Made by a program: the position numbers and the translations under genes. Positions 16,622-24,868 of a stretch of DNA of 64,000 nt are shown here, piece by piece. Source of the stretch: Actinomycetes bacterium (GTDB taxonomy: Bacteria > Actinomycetota > Coriobacteriia > Coriobacteriales > Eggerthellaceae); contig JAEWQO010000140.1 in NCBI GenBank assembly GCA_023460315.1, positions 6,776 through 70,775 of the forward strand, read 5' to 3'. The notes under the pieces were generated by a model. That model did not search any database. It was not told the origin of the DNA and worked only from the letters and a program-made list of their open reading frames with translations. The stretch's first letter is position 1, and every line of letters begins with the position of its first letter.

Positions 16622-18561
16622 CGTGCACCCCCTTCCTCGGCTGCCGAATCCGCCTCAGGCACGGAGGTCCTCACCGCGCCGACCGCCACATCAATGGCAC
16701 CGATGGCCTGAGAAAGAGCGCTTCCTGGGGCGACCATGGGATACACGTTCTGCTCGCGAGAAATGACGACGTCGAGCAGATAGGGACCTTGGGCCTTCAG
16801 CATCCGGGACAGCGCCTCGTCAAGATCGGCCGGAGCGGACACCCGCTCGCCCTCCCAGCCATAGGCGTCAGCCAGTTTCACGAAATCCGGATTCGATTCC
16901 AGCAGCGTGCAGGAATAGCGCTCGTCATAGAACAGCTTCTGCCACTGGTGCACCATCCCGAGGCACCGGTTGTCCATAAGAAGCACCTTGACCGGAACAT
17001 GATTGATGGCAGCAGTCGCCATCTCCTGGCTGTTCATCTGAAACGAGCCGTCTCCCGCCACGCAAACGACCACCTTATCGGGACAACCGATGGCCGCCCC
17101 GATCGCCGCCGGGAAGCCAAAGCCCATAGTGCCCAGTCCTCCCGACGAGATAAACGTGCGGGGAACCTCGCGGGAGATGTGCTGGGCAGCCCACATCTGA
17201 TGTTGGCCGACTTCGGTCACAACGATGCTCCGCTCAGGATCCAACGAGTCGGAGAGCCGTTCCATGACGATCTCGGGAACGATCTCGTCAGAAAATTCTG
17301 CCACATCAGGATGGTAAAAGGGAAAGCGGGCTCGCCATTGCGCTATCTGGGCAACCCACTCCTGGGTCACAGGAGAGGCGCCCTCCTTATGCAGCGCGAC
17401 AACAATCCCCCCAAGCACGCCCTTGAGGTCGCCAACGATGGGCACCTGCGCTTCGCGGACCTTGCCGATCTCGGCGGGATCGATGTCGATGTGAATGACT
17501 TCCGCATGCGGCGCGAACTTGTCCAGCTTTCCGGTCACGCGATCTGAGAACCGTGCGCCGGCCGCAATGATCAAGCTGCTTTCCGTCATGGCCATATTCG
17601 CGTATTTCGATCCATGCATGCCCACGGGTCCAAGATTGAGCGGATGGGACGTAGGAAAGGCTCCTTTTCCCATGAGGGAAGTCACCACGGGAATCTGCAT
17701 GGTTTCCGCGAGGTCGAGCAGTTCTTTGGAGGCGCCGGAAGACACGATGCCGCCGCCGACATACAACACCGGCCGAGGCGCGCGCCTGATATGCGAGACA
17801 GCCTGCCTGATCTGCTTCGCGTTTCCCCGATAAGTCGGTTTGTATGACGGCAGGTTCACGCTGTCGGGATACTCGAACACCATGTCCTCTGACGCCAAAT
17901 CAGACGGAACGTCGATGAGTACAGGGCCGGGACGCCCGGTTTTGGCAATGTGGAATGCCTCACGAAAGGTCTGTGCAAGCTCATCGGTGGTCTGCAAAAG
18001 GTAGCTGTGCTTCACCACCGGCATGGAAATGCCCACGATGTCGGATTCCTGAAACGAGTCGGTCCCGATGACGCCGCGCGGCACCTGGCCCGTGATGACG
18101 ACAAGGGGAACGCTGTCCATGTAGGCGGTCGCAATGCCGGTGACCGTGTTGGTGGCACCAGGGCCGCTTGTCACAACCACCACGCCCACATTGCCCGTCG
18201 CGCGCGCATAGCCGTCGGCCTCGTGGACCGCTCCCTGTTCATGCCGGGAGAGCACATGCCTGATCTGCTTGGAGTCATACAGGGCATCGTATATCTTGAT
18301 GGCTTGGCCCCCGGGATAGCCGAAGACGAGATCGACCCCTTCGGCCTCCAGGGAGGCGACCACCGCCTGGGCGCCCGTCATGCATTTTCCCTGCTTGGCC
18401 GTATGGCTTCCCTGACCGCGCGGGGCCCCGACCGCCGAGGCGCTGGCTTGGGCAGGCCTCGCCACGGACCCCGCAAGGGAAGCTTCGCGCTTCGGCACAG
18501 AAGAATCCTCGCTCGCCCGCATCGCATCGGGCGTCTTGTTGTCCTTGCGTGCATTCGTCAT
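16618..18561 (-). CDS. ilvB: Acetolactate synthase large (catalytic) subunit with an N-terminal extension
   Basis: Thiamine-diphosphate enzyme making acetolactate or acetohydroxybutyrate from pyruvate. Family similarity begins around residue 61 (MTGAQAVVASLE). The TPP-activating Glu is in RHEQGAVHEADGYARATG, and the TPP/Mg motif is GDGSFQMNSQEMATA with LLMDN following. At 647 residues it is about 60 longer than usual because of a Ser/Ala/Arg-rich N-terminal extension. I keep the start at 18561, since it overlaps the ilvD stop in an ATGA arrangement, but an internal start near residue 61 is possible. It is coupled to ilvN by a second four-base overlap. Confidence 0.94.
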   Translation of the reverse strand: MTNARKDNKTPDAMRASEDSSVPKREASLAGSVARPAQASASAVGAPRGQGSHTAKQGKCMTGAQAVVASLEAEGVDLVFGYPGGQAIKIYDALYDSKQIRHVLSRHEQGAVHEADGYARATGNVGVVVVTSGPGATNTVTGIATAYMDSVPLVVITGQVPRGVIGTDSFQESDIVGISMPVVKHSYLLQTTDELAQTFREAFHIAKTGRPGPVLIDVPSDLASEDMVFEYPDSVNLPSYKPTYRGNAKQIRQAVSHIRRAPRPVLYVGGGIVSSGASKELLDLAETMQIPVVTSLMGKGAFPTSHPLNLGPVGMHGSKYANMAMTESSLIIAAGARFSDRVTGKLDKFAPHAEVIHIDIDPAEIGKVREAQVPIVGDLKGVLGGIVVALHKEGASPVTQEWVAQIAQWRARFPFYHPDVAEFSDEIVPEIVMERLSDSLDPERSIVVTEVGQHQMWAAQHISREVPRTFISSGGLGTMGFGFPAAIGAAIGCPDKVVVCVAGDGSFQMNSQEMATAAINHVPVKVLLMDNRCLGMVHQWQKLFYDERYSCTLLESNPDFVKLADAYGWEGERVSAPADLDEALSRMLKAQGPYLLDVVISREQNVYPMVAPGSALSQAIGAIDVAVGAVRTSVPEADSAAEEGGAR

Positions 18562-20240
18562 GAGACATACGCCCCCTCGTCTGCGGATGACACGAGCTTC
18601 GCATACTTGGCCAGCACGCCATGATCATGTTTCGGCGCAGGCTGTCGCCATGCGGCACGCCGACGCTCCCATTCGGAGTCCTCCACATCGAGCCGGAGCG
18701 AGCCGCCTTCAATATCAACCGTGACGAGATCGCCCTCTTCGATGAGGGCGATGGGCCCACCCGCAGCCGCCTCAGGACTCACATGGCCAATAGCAGGGCC
18801 TTTCGTCGCTCCCGAAAATCGTCCGTCGGTGATGAGGGCCACGCTTGTCGACAGCCCCATCCCCACAATCGAGGAGGTGGGAGTCAGCATCTCGCGCATT
18901 CCGGGACCCCCCTTTGGACCTTCATAGCGTATGACCACGACATCGCCCGCCACGATGGCCCCTGAGTCGATAGCCGCACAGGCGGCTTCCTCAGAGTCAA
19001 ACACGCGCGCTGGACCCGTATGATTCATCATGGAGGGATCAACTGCCGACTTTTTGACGATGGCGCCGTCGGGGGCGATATTGCCATGGAGCACACGCAG
19101 GGCGCCCACCGGGCTAAACGGGTTGTCGGAGGAACGACATACCTCACCGTCGGCCTCGATGCCGCGCGCGGCCAGACTCGTCAGATACTCGCCCATCGTG
19201 CCCATGCAGGTAAGGGCATCGCGGTCGATCAGACCAAGCTTGTCCAGTTCGGCAATGACGACCGGAACGCCTCCGACCTCATAGAGATCGGACAGGGGCC
19301 TTGGTCCTGAAGGCTGAAGCTTCACGAGGTGCGGCGTGCGGGAGCTTGCCGCATCCCAATCGTCCATGGTGATGGGATATCCCGCTTCTCGTGCGATGGC
19401 GGTCAGGTGCAGCACCGTGTTTGTGGAGCCGCCAAATGCCATATCGCATTCCATGGCGTTGCGTATGGCTGCCCCGTTCACGATGTCGCGCGCCGTGATC
19501 CCCCGCTCAAGAAGCTCCATCACCTTCATGCCGGCATGCTTCGCCAGACGGATGCGCTCCGAATAAACGGCAGGGATGGTCCCATTGCCGGGCAGGGCGA
19601 TGCCGAGCGCCTCACAGAGGCAATTCATGGAATTAGCCGTGAACATGCCCGAACAGCTTCCACAGGTGGGACATGCCGTGTCTTCGTAGCGCTTGAGCTC
19701 CTCTTCGGTCATGGTCCCATGCTGGACCGCCGCCGCGCCGTCGAACAACGTGTTGAGATCGGTGGTGGGACCGCATCCGCCAGGCTGTTTGCCAGCCAGC
19801 ATGGGACCGCCCGACACGAACACCGTGGGAATGTCCACGCGCAGCGCTCCCAGCAGCATGCCAGGCACGACTTTGTCGCAATTTGGAATGCAGACAAGCG
19901 CATCGAAAGCGTGTCCCTGGACGGCACATTCCAAGGAATCGGCGATGACCTCGCGCGATACGAGCGAATAGTGCATTCCCTCATGGTTCATGGCAATGCC
20001 GTCACACACGCCTATGGTGGATATCTCAAACGGCACCCCGCCCGCCAGGTAGATGCCCGCCTTCACGGCCTCGGCGATCTTGTCAAGGTTATTGTGGCCC
20101 GGAATGATGTCATTGCGGGAATTGAGCACGGCGATGAGGGGCCTCTTCATCTCCTCGTCGGTGATGCCATCGGCCTTCAGCAGACTGCGGTGCGGCGCAC
20201 GGGCGACACCGGCAGTGACAGCTTCGCTTCTCAGCTGCAT
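18558..20240 (-). CDS. ilvD: Dihydroxy-acid dehydratase
   Basis: Iron-sulfur dehydratase producing the 2-keto acids for valine and isoleucine (and, via ketoisovalerate, leucine). The 560 residues start MQLRSEAVTAGVARAPHRS. The cluster ligands are in CIPNCDKVVPGML and CPTCGSCSGMFTANSMN, and the C-terminal domain has GPKGGPGMREMLTPTS and TDGRFSGATKG. The ATG at 20240 has a GGAAGGGAG site; the open frame upstream to 20336 runs through the leader terminator and was rejected. It is the first gene of ilvDBNC, directly behind the T-box-like leader and terminator. Confidence 0.96.
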   Translation of the reverse strand: MQLRSEAVTAGVARAPHRSLLKADGITDEEMKRPLIAVLNSRNDIIPGHNNLDKIAEAVKAGIYLAGGVPFEISTIGVCDGIAMNHEGMHYSLVSREVIADSLECAVQGHAFDALVCIPNCDKVVPGMLLGALRVDIPTVFVSGGPMLAGKQPGGCGPTTDLNTLFDGAAAVQHGTMTEEELKRYEDTACPTCGSCSGMFTANSMNCLCEALGIALPGNGTIPAVYSERIRLAKHAGMKVMELLERGITARDIVNGAAIRNAMECDMAFGGSTNTVLHLTAIAREAGYPITMDDWDAASSRTPHLVKLQPSGPRPLSDLYEVGGVPVVIAELDKLGLIDRDALTCMGTMGEYLTSLAARGIEADGEVCRSSDNPFSPVGALRVLHGNIAPDGAIVKKSAVDPSMMNHTGPARVFDSEEAACAAIDSGAIVAGDVVVIRYEGPKGGPGMREMLTPTSSIVGMGLSTSVALITDGRFSGATKGPAIGHVSPEAAAGGPIALIEEGDLVTVDIEGGSLRLDVEDSEWERRRAAWRQPAPKHDHGVLAKYAKLVSSADEGAYVS

Positions 20241-20545
20241 TTCGCTTTTCTCCCTTCCTCGATCACGCCATAAAAAAATCCTGCTGCAGGTAAGCTGCAC
20301 CAGGACCTCAGAAGAAAGAGAGACGCTACATTCCACACAACGGTGAAACGATATCTCAATCAGACTGGTAACGGAGTCGCCGGCTCAGCCTACTTGCTCC
20401 GCGCACGGCCGGAGATTGTCCGATCATGACACGAAACGTTCGATCCAAACTGCTCGGAGGTGGCTTTCGAACCGCCCACCACCGGCTCGCAGCATCCGCC
20501 GGCTCTCTGAAGATGGGTTCGTTTCTACTATCCTCGTCAACGCAT
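20241..20545 (-). promoter_or_regulatory. T-box-like tRNA-sensing leader of the ilvDBNC operon
   Basis: The leader RNA (minus strand) has hallmarks of T-box Stem I. There is a GACGAGGATAGTAG segment (20525-20538) containing the AGTA motif. The AG-bulge/distal loop begins CAGAGAGCCGG (ending near 20499) and closes with GAGCCGG (20482-20488), and a GAAAGCCACCTCCGAGC segment forms the 3' side of the specifier loop (20453-20469). By analogy with known leaders the specifier would be the triplet before the conserved A, at 20462-20464, which reads GCC. That is Ala, not the Val, Ile or Leu triplet expected for ilvD. A canonical T-box/antiterminator sequence (UGGNACCGCG) was not recognised, so the 3' switch part is divergent. 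A terminator sits at 20272-20305. Confidence 0.7.
20272..20305 (-). terminator. Leader terminator (attenuator) upstream of ilvD
   Basis: On the minus strand arms TCCTGGTGCAG (20295-20305) and CTGCAGCAGGA (20279-20289) form an 11-position stem with one mismatch and a 5-nt loop, followed by seven T (20272-20278). It lies 32 bp before the ilvD ATG, inside the leader transcript, so it must act as a conditional terminator. The upstream ACCAG near 20350-20370 could compete for the 5' arm, but I did not identify a definitive antiterminator. Confidence 0.85.
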
Positions 20546-20570
20546 TTCGTCTATGAACTTGTTGCCAAGC

Positions 20571-20598
20571 AGTATACCCCACCATTTCCCTCACGCAA
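20571..20598 (-). promoter_or_regulatory. Probable promoter of the ilv leader
   Basis: TATACT at 20571-20576 (minus strand) is a good -10 box, with TTGCGT (20593-20598) 16 bp upstream as a weak -35. Transcription would begin near 20564, just before the T-box-like Stem I, giving a leader of about 320 nt, normal for this RNA class. The rest of 20599-20778 shows no gene. Confidence 0.5.
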
Positions 20599-20778
20599 GA
20601 AGTACTTCGAAATGCGAGAGTCTGCACGGGAACTCCACAGGCCGTGCGGCGGCGTTGCGCTTCGGCCACACCGCGGGCCAGTGCTCCGCGGGTTGGACTC
20701 GCAGCCGAAAACGCGAATGCTCCGAAGGGGCGAATGCCCGCAGACAGCATTAAAGGCAGGGCTTTGCCGCACGTGGTC

Positions 20779-21156
20779 TCATAAAGGCAAGGCTCGACCA
20801 AGTGCGAGCCCAGCCAATCCAGCAAGCATCGAGAACGCCGCCATGGACACCGCATGCACGACAGCCATGCGACGCCGACCTTCCTCAAGGTAACGTGCGC
20901 TTTCAACGCTCGCCGTCGAAAAGGTGGTATACCCACCTATCACTCCCGTCCCCACAATCCTTTCCCAATCGCCCGTCAAGATGAAAGAGATCGATGCACC
21001 CGTCAGTACACCGAGAACAAACGAACCCGTTACGTTGATCGCCATCGTGCCGAGCAAAAACTCGGTGCGGTTGACCCGGTGGATCGCCCCATCGAGCATG
21101 ACGCGCAAAACGCTGCCCAAGCCTCCGCCCAACGCAGTCAGCACCAGCGTCATCAT
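20779..21156 (-). CDS. crcB: Fluoride channel subunit (CrcB/Fluc family), second of a pair
   Basis: Small four-helix membrane protein forming, as a dual-topology dimer, a fluoride-selective export channel. The 125 residues show the family features GGGLGSVLRVMLD, GTMAINVTGSFVLG and GGYTTFSTASVES. In the two-gene form the two subunits assemble as antiparallel heterodimers (family knowledge). Its ATG overlaps the previous crcB stop by four bases. The pair lies downstream of a fluoride riboswitch, which independently supports the assignment. Confidence 0.95.
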   Translation of the reverse strand: MMTLVLTALGGGLGSVLRVMLDGAIHRVNRTEFLLGTMAINVTGSFVLGVLTGASISFILTGDWERIVGTGVIGGYTTFSTASVESARYLEEGRRRMAVVHAVSMAAFSMLAGLAGLALGRALPL

Positions 21157-21614
21157 TGCATACCGCCTTTACGGGAATCGCGGCGACCGGGAAAAGGGCG
21201 CAGGGTGAAAAGGGATCTTGCAAGCTTTATCCCCAGCCACGCACATGCTATGCCAAGCACCACGCTTGCAAGGGCATACGACCATCCGATCCAACTTCCA
21301 TCGCTTATCAGCCTATCGGTCTCCACTATGAAAGCACTGTAGGTGGTAAAGCCTCCGCAGAGGCCGGTGCCCAGGCCAAGGCGGGCAGTTTTCAGCCACC
21401 CTTCGTCCTTTCCCAGAAAAAGCAACGATTCAAGGAGGAATCCCAGAGCGAGCGATCCTGCGAGGTTGATGGCAAACGTCGTCAAGGGAAAAGCGCCCGC
21501 TGCCGCAGGATAGGCGTGGGAGAGCGCGTCACGCGCCGCCGTCCCCATGCATCCCCCCAAGAAAACAACTACAAGCTCACAGGCTTTCTTCCGCTTCTTG
21601 GTTACCGCGAACAT
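21153..21614 (-). CDS. crcB: Fluoride channel subunit (CrcB/Fluc family), first of a pair
   Basis: Partner subunit of 153 residues with the CrcB blocks GGCMGTAARDALS, FAINLAGSLALGF and GLCGGFTTYSAFIVE and four predicted membrane segments. The N-terminus (KKRKK) and the C-terminal Arg-rich tail are both strongly positive. Its start lies 13 bp inside the end of the usp gene, with GGGAGG ten bases upstream, so the three genes are translated as one operon. Two adjacent crcB genes are common in Gram-positive bacteria. Confidence 0.94.
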   Translation of the reverse strand: MFAVTKKRKKACELVVVFLGGCMGTAARDALSHAYPAAAGAFPLTTFAINLAGSLALGFLLESLLFLGKDEGWLKTARLGLGTGLCGGFTTYSAFIVETDRLISDGSWIGWSYALASVVLGIACAWLGIKLARSLFTLRPFPGRRDSRKGGMQ

Positions 21615-22099
21615 ACGCCCGCGTCCTCCCTGTCGCTCAATTTCGGATGCTGGGGCACAATGACCACCGGACGCGGCTGAATCCGAACAAGGATAGAAGC
21701 GACCTTTCCGCCCACCGTTTCCCGCATCACCGCTTTCGGGCCTTCCTCTCGGTCGCCTATCACAATAAGCTCTGCGTCCACCTCCTGCGCGATCTGAGCC
21801 AAGGCCTGCCCCGCACTCCCCCTGCAGCAGACAAGCTTCCAGACACTGTCGGAATCCTCCATGCCACGACCCAGGCGTGCCTCCAGTCCTTCCCGTATCT
21901 CGTTGTCGGCAAACCCGCCATTCACAAGGTCGGGATCAAGGCTCGAAGCATGCCCCGCCGCACCCTGGTAACCATGGGCGTCGGCATAGACGAACACGAC
22001 ATCGGCCTGCAAGGCGCGCGCAAGGCGCTTGACGCTTGACACGACGCGATCATTTTGTTGGGGAATGACGCCGACAACTATTTGACATCGATCTTCCAT
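21602..22099 (-). CDS. Universal stress protein (UspA family) in a fluoride-responsive operon
   Basis: Single-domain Usp-type alpha/beta protein of 165 residues. It starts MEDRCQIVVGVIPQQNDRV and has ADVVFVYAD, then ELIVIGDREEG and VGGKVASILVRIQPRPVVIVP, the last resembling the nucleotide-binding G-2X-G-9X-G(S/T) region in a shifted form. Its role is not known; it may be a stress-response nucleotide-binding protein. ATG 22099 follows AAAGGAAGGG; the in-frame extension to 22147 runs into the leader and was dropped. It is the first gene behind the fluoride riboswitch and overlaps crcB, so it should be induced by fluoride. Confidence 0.85.
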   Translation of the reverse strand: MEDRCQIVVGVIPQQNDRVVSSVKRLARALQADVVFVYADAHGYQGAAGHASSLDPDLVNGGFADNEIREGLEARLGRGMEDSDSVWKLVCCRGSAGQALAQIAQEVDAELIVIGDREEGPKAVMRETVGGKVASILVRIQPRPVVIVPQHPKLSDREDAGVCSR

Positions 22100-22173
22100 G
22101 GCAACCCTTCCTTTGTCACAAGCGAAACGACCGCATCGGTTTCGCACAAAGCCAGACAGCCCATCGAGGCAAT

Positions 22174-22258
22174 AAAAAAAGCCGATGCCTGCCTCATGCA
22201 GGAGTCATCAGCCAATGGCGGTTCGGGCATTCTGCCCGGGGAGAAACTCCATTCCCTT
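22174..22258 (-). promoter_or_regulatory. Fluoride riboswitch (crcB motif) with expression-platform terminator
   Basis: On the minus strand the leader reads AGGGAATGGAGTTTCTCCC (from 22257), then a GGGC/GCCC stem, AACCGCC, and the diagnostic TGATGACTCC (22201-22210). The GGAGT and ACTCC segments pair as in the known aptamer. Downstream, GCTGATG (22206-22212) can instead pair with CATCGGC (22181-22187) and CCTGC with GCAGG, giving a hairpin followed by seven T (22174-22180). The terminator thus competes with the 3' part of the aptamer, the arrangement of a fluoride ON switch. It precedes usp-crcB-crcB. Confidence 0.93.
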
Positions 22259-22270
22259 GCACGCTAAGAT

Positions 22271-22592
22271 AACACGAACGCCATCCCCTTTGGAATGGCG
22301 CAGCACAAAGAACAGAGAATCAAAGTGTCTGCGGCGCACAGAGTCCAGAGGCGAGAAAGCAAACGTGCGGCTTGCCTGCGCGGATCAGCGGAGGCCCTCG
22401 ACGCCACCGCACCCTAATCCCTCTTGGCACCTCCAAGAACGGCTTCCCTCTAGCTTCATGCAGCCTCCCGCATGCTCGCGCATAAGGGACTGGCCAGAGC
22501 CGAATGCGTTGAGAGATCCGACAGGCCAGGGCTTTGGACGGGAGGGTGGCGCCCCGTGCAGCATGCCGCCCTCCCGCCCAGCAAAGGCTTGC
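22271..22592 (-). other. Intergenic region between serC and the fluoride riboswitch
   Basis: About 320 bp without a credible gene. At 22536-22579, past the serC stop, GGGCGGGAGGGCGG pairs with CCACCCTCCCGTCC (one wobble, one mismatch), a GC-rich hairpin without a U-run, perhaps the serC transcript end. At 22278-22299 a short palindrome (CGCCAT / ATGGCG) lies just upstream of the riboswitch, where its promoter should be. No clear promoter hexamers were found. Confidence 0.35.
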
Positions 22593-23675
22593 CTATGCGT
22601 GGGCTTTCTCGAAACCGTCCATGAACCGAACAAGCTTTTCCACGCCCGCTTTCGGCATGGCGTTGTAGATGCTCGCACGCATGCCGCCGACGCTGCGATG
22701 GCCCTTGAGATTCTCCAGTCCGGACGCCTTCGCTTCAGCCACGAATGCCGCGTCGAGATCGGCATCGCCCGTCACGAACGGCACGTTCATGAGAGAGCGG
22801 TCTTCCTTGCGCACCGTTCCGCGGAATAGCTTGCTCTGATCGAGAAAATCATAGAGCACCGCGGCCTTCTCCTCGTTGCGCTCCTTCATGGCCGCGAGAC
22901 CTCCCTGGGCCTTCAGCCACTTGAACACCTTGCCGCAGATGTAGATGCCATAGGCCGGCGGCGTGTTATAGAGCGAACCGGCATCGGCCTGAGTCTTCCA
23001 TTTGAGCATGGTCGGCGTTCCTTCAAGCACGTCGTCCGTGATGAGGTCTTCCCGAATGATGGAAACGACCACGCCGGCCGGACCGATGTTCTTCTGCACG
23101 CCGCCATACATCACGCCGTATCTCTCGATGTCCACCGGCTCGGAGAGAAAGCAGGACGATACGTCGGCCACGAGATCCTTGCCCTTGGTGTTGGGAAGCG
23201 TGTGAAACTTCGTGCCGTAGATGGTGTTGTTCTCGCAGATGTAGACATAGTCCGCATCTTCTGAAATAGGCAGATCAGAGCAATCGGGAATATACGAGAA
23301 TGTCTCATCCTCGCTGCTGGCGACCGCACGGGCATCTCCATAGAGCTTGGCTTCCTTGAATGCCTTCTTCGCCCAGGACCCGGTGATGACATAGTCAGCC
23401 ACACGATTTTTCATGAGATTCATCGGAACAGCCGCGAACTGCTGCGAGGCGCCTCCCTGCAGGAACAGCACGCGATAGGTATCCGGAATGCCGGCGAGAT
23501 CGCGAAGGTCGGCTTCAGCGGTCTCGATGATATCCCCAAACGCCTTCGACCGGTGACTCATCTCCATCACGGACATTCCCGTCCCGCGATAGTCCAGCAT
23601 CTCGGCCGCAGCTTCGGACAAGACCTCCTCTGGCAGAACGGCAGGACCAGCCGAAAAGTTGTACACCCTACTCAT
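22593..23675 (-). CDS. serC: Phosphoserine aminotransferase
   Basis: PLP-dependent class V aminotransferase converting 3-phosphohydroxypyruvate to phosphoserine with glutamate, the second step of serine synthesis (SerA is encoded at 13137). The 360 residues start MSRVYNFSAGPAVLPEEVL. They carry FLQGGASQQFAAVPMNL, DVSSCFLSEPVDIERYG and the PLP-lysine region GGVQKNIGPAGV, and end with HRSVGGMRASIYNAMP. ATG 23675 has AAAGGAG nine bases upstream; the long frame to 23909 is not conserved. It has its own 257-bp upstream region and appears monocistronic. Confidence 0.96.
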   Translation of the reverse strand: MSRVYNFSAGPAVLPEEVLSEAAAEMLDYRGTGMSVMEMSHRSKAFGDIIETAEADLRDLAGIPDTYRVLFLQGGASQQFAAVPMNLMKNRVADYVITGSWAKKAFKEAKLYGDARAVASSEDETFSYIPDCSDLPISEDADYVYICENNTIYGTKFHTLPNTKGKDLVADVSSCFLSEPVDIERYGVMYGGVQKNIGPAGVVVSIIREDLITDDVLEGTPTMLKWKTQADAGSLYNTPPAYGIYICGKVFKWLKAQGGLAAMKERNEEKAAVLYDFLDQSKLFRGTVRKEDRSLMNVPFVTGDADLDAAFVAEAKASGLENLKGHRSVGGMRASIYNAMPKAGVEKLVRFMDGFEKAHA

Positions 23676-23932
23676 GAATCGATCTCCTTTCGCATGATCC
23701 CCGAGGCACGCCGCGCTCCTTCGCGCGAAACGGCTGGCGCCATGGATGACCATGGCAGAGTGGCACGAGGCATCAGTTCCGTACCGCGCATTGTAATACT
23801 GCATCGCAACAATCGCCGGTATCGGTTCGCTAACCAACAGAACAACACAGAGAAACGGTTCGCAGGCCTCGGCAGACTTCTCTCGTTGACGGCTTACACT
23901 CTCTTCCACAACCAGGACAGGATAGGAATGAC

Positions 23933-24841
23933 ATGGCGTACCGGGGCTTCCCCTATTTCACCGCCCAGAGCTCTGGGCCAGCCAATCGACTCGATCTCAC
24001 GGTGTCGAAACGGCGGCGCCTGTCCAATTGTTCCTACGGGGTGCGCCGCGCCGCCCTTCCGCGGCCGACAAGGCACCTCGAGCCCTGCATTCAATCCACG
24101 GCGATCAGGCCTGCTCGCCCGTCGATTGAGCGGCCCCTCTTCAAATCCTCCGCCAAGAAACCCGCATCGACGCCGTCCTTCTCCTCTCTCGTTGTCACCG
24201 TTGTCGTGCTGCTGGCATTGGCCCTTGCAGGAGCCTTCGCCTTCCAGATATTCACGGGACTCTTTGACGGAGCATCCCAAGCCATCGGTGCCATCACAGA
24301 ATCTGATGCAGATAACGAGAGCCCGAGCACTCCGGCAACAGACTGGCGCAAGGGCACGATTCCCTCCCTTTATCAGACGGACCCCCAATGGTCCGGGCAT
24401 TCTTACGGGAACGACACCCTCGGTTCGGCAGGGTCGGCGGCGCTCTGTCTGACGATGGTTCGAATCGGCCTCACGGGAGATACGTCTGTGGGGCCGATCG
24501 AGGCCGCCGACGTGGCACAGCGCGGCACGTATGCCGGGTCGGAGAACTCGGAGGCGTTGCTGTCGGAAGGAGCAGAGCTGTTTGGGCTCTCGGTTCATGA
24601 CGTTGACGGAACCGAACGCGCCATACGCCGCGAGCTCGCGGCTGGGCGACCGGTGATAGCTTCCCTGTCTTCTGGTTCGTTCGGATCGGGCGATAACCAC
24701 CTCGTCCTCGTCGGCATCGACGAGCACAGCCTTCTTGAAATCAGAGATCCCCAAAGCAGTGAACGCACAGAAAAGCATTGGCAATTTGATGAAATCATTG
24801 CCAATGCCTCATCGTTTCATTCCTACAGCATCGCATCGTAG
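23933..24841 (+). CDS. Membrane-anchored C39-like (papain-fold) protein lacking the usual catalytic Cys
   Basis: 302 residues: a basic, Pro/Ser-rich N-terminus, one membrane span (about 84-105), a linker, and a domain (about 143-300) resembling the Peptidase_C39_2 fold. The matching pattern is SLYQTDPQWSGHSYG, then GSAALCLTMV where the family normally has GCGPTSLAMV, and later GDNHLVLVGIDE with His 256 and an Asp at 272. In this alignment Ser 168 replaces the nucleophilic Cys, so it may be an inactive binder or an unusual hydrolase; Cys 172 is four residues away. It is the only plus-strand gene in this part, convergent with the dehydrogenase at 24869. Start 23933 has AGGATAGGA upstream. Confidence 0.7.
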   Translation: MAYRGFPYFTAQSSGPANRLDLTVSKRRRLSNCSYGVRRAALPRPTRHLEPCIQSTAIRPARPSIERPLFKSSAKKPASTPSFSSLVVTVVVLLALALAGAFAFQIFTGLFDGASQAIGAITESDADNESPSTPATDWRKGTIPSLYQTDPQWSGHSYGNDTLGSAGSAALCLTMVRIGLTGDTSVGPIEAADVAQRGTYAGSENSEALLSEGAELFGLSVHDVDGTERAIRRELAAGRPVIASLSSGSFGSGDNHLVLVGIDEHSLLEIRDPQSSERTEKHWQFDEIIANASSFHSYSIAS

Positions 24842-24868
24842 CCGAAAGCCGACCCGGCATGGGGGCAC

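Noticed and set aside
20240..20336. In-frame upstream extension of ilvD, and an overlapping frame rich in Leu codons, as a leader peptide
   Set aside because: No ribosome-binding site for either GTG start, and T-box-like features upstream explain the attenuator better. The Val-Leu-Val and Leu-Phe-Leu-Leu codons may be chance.
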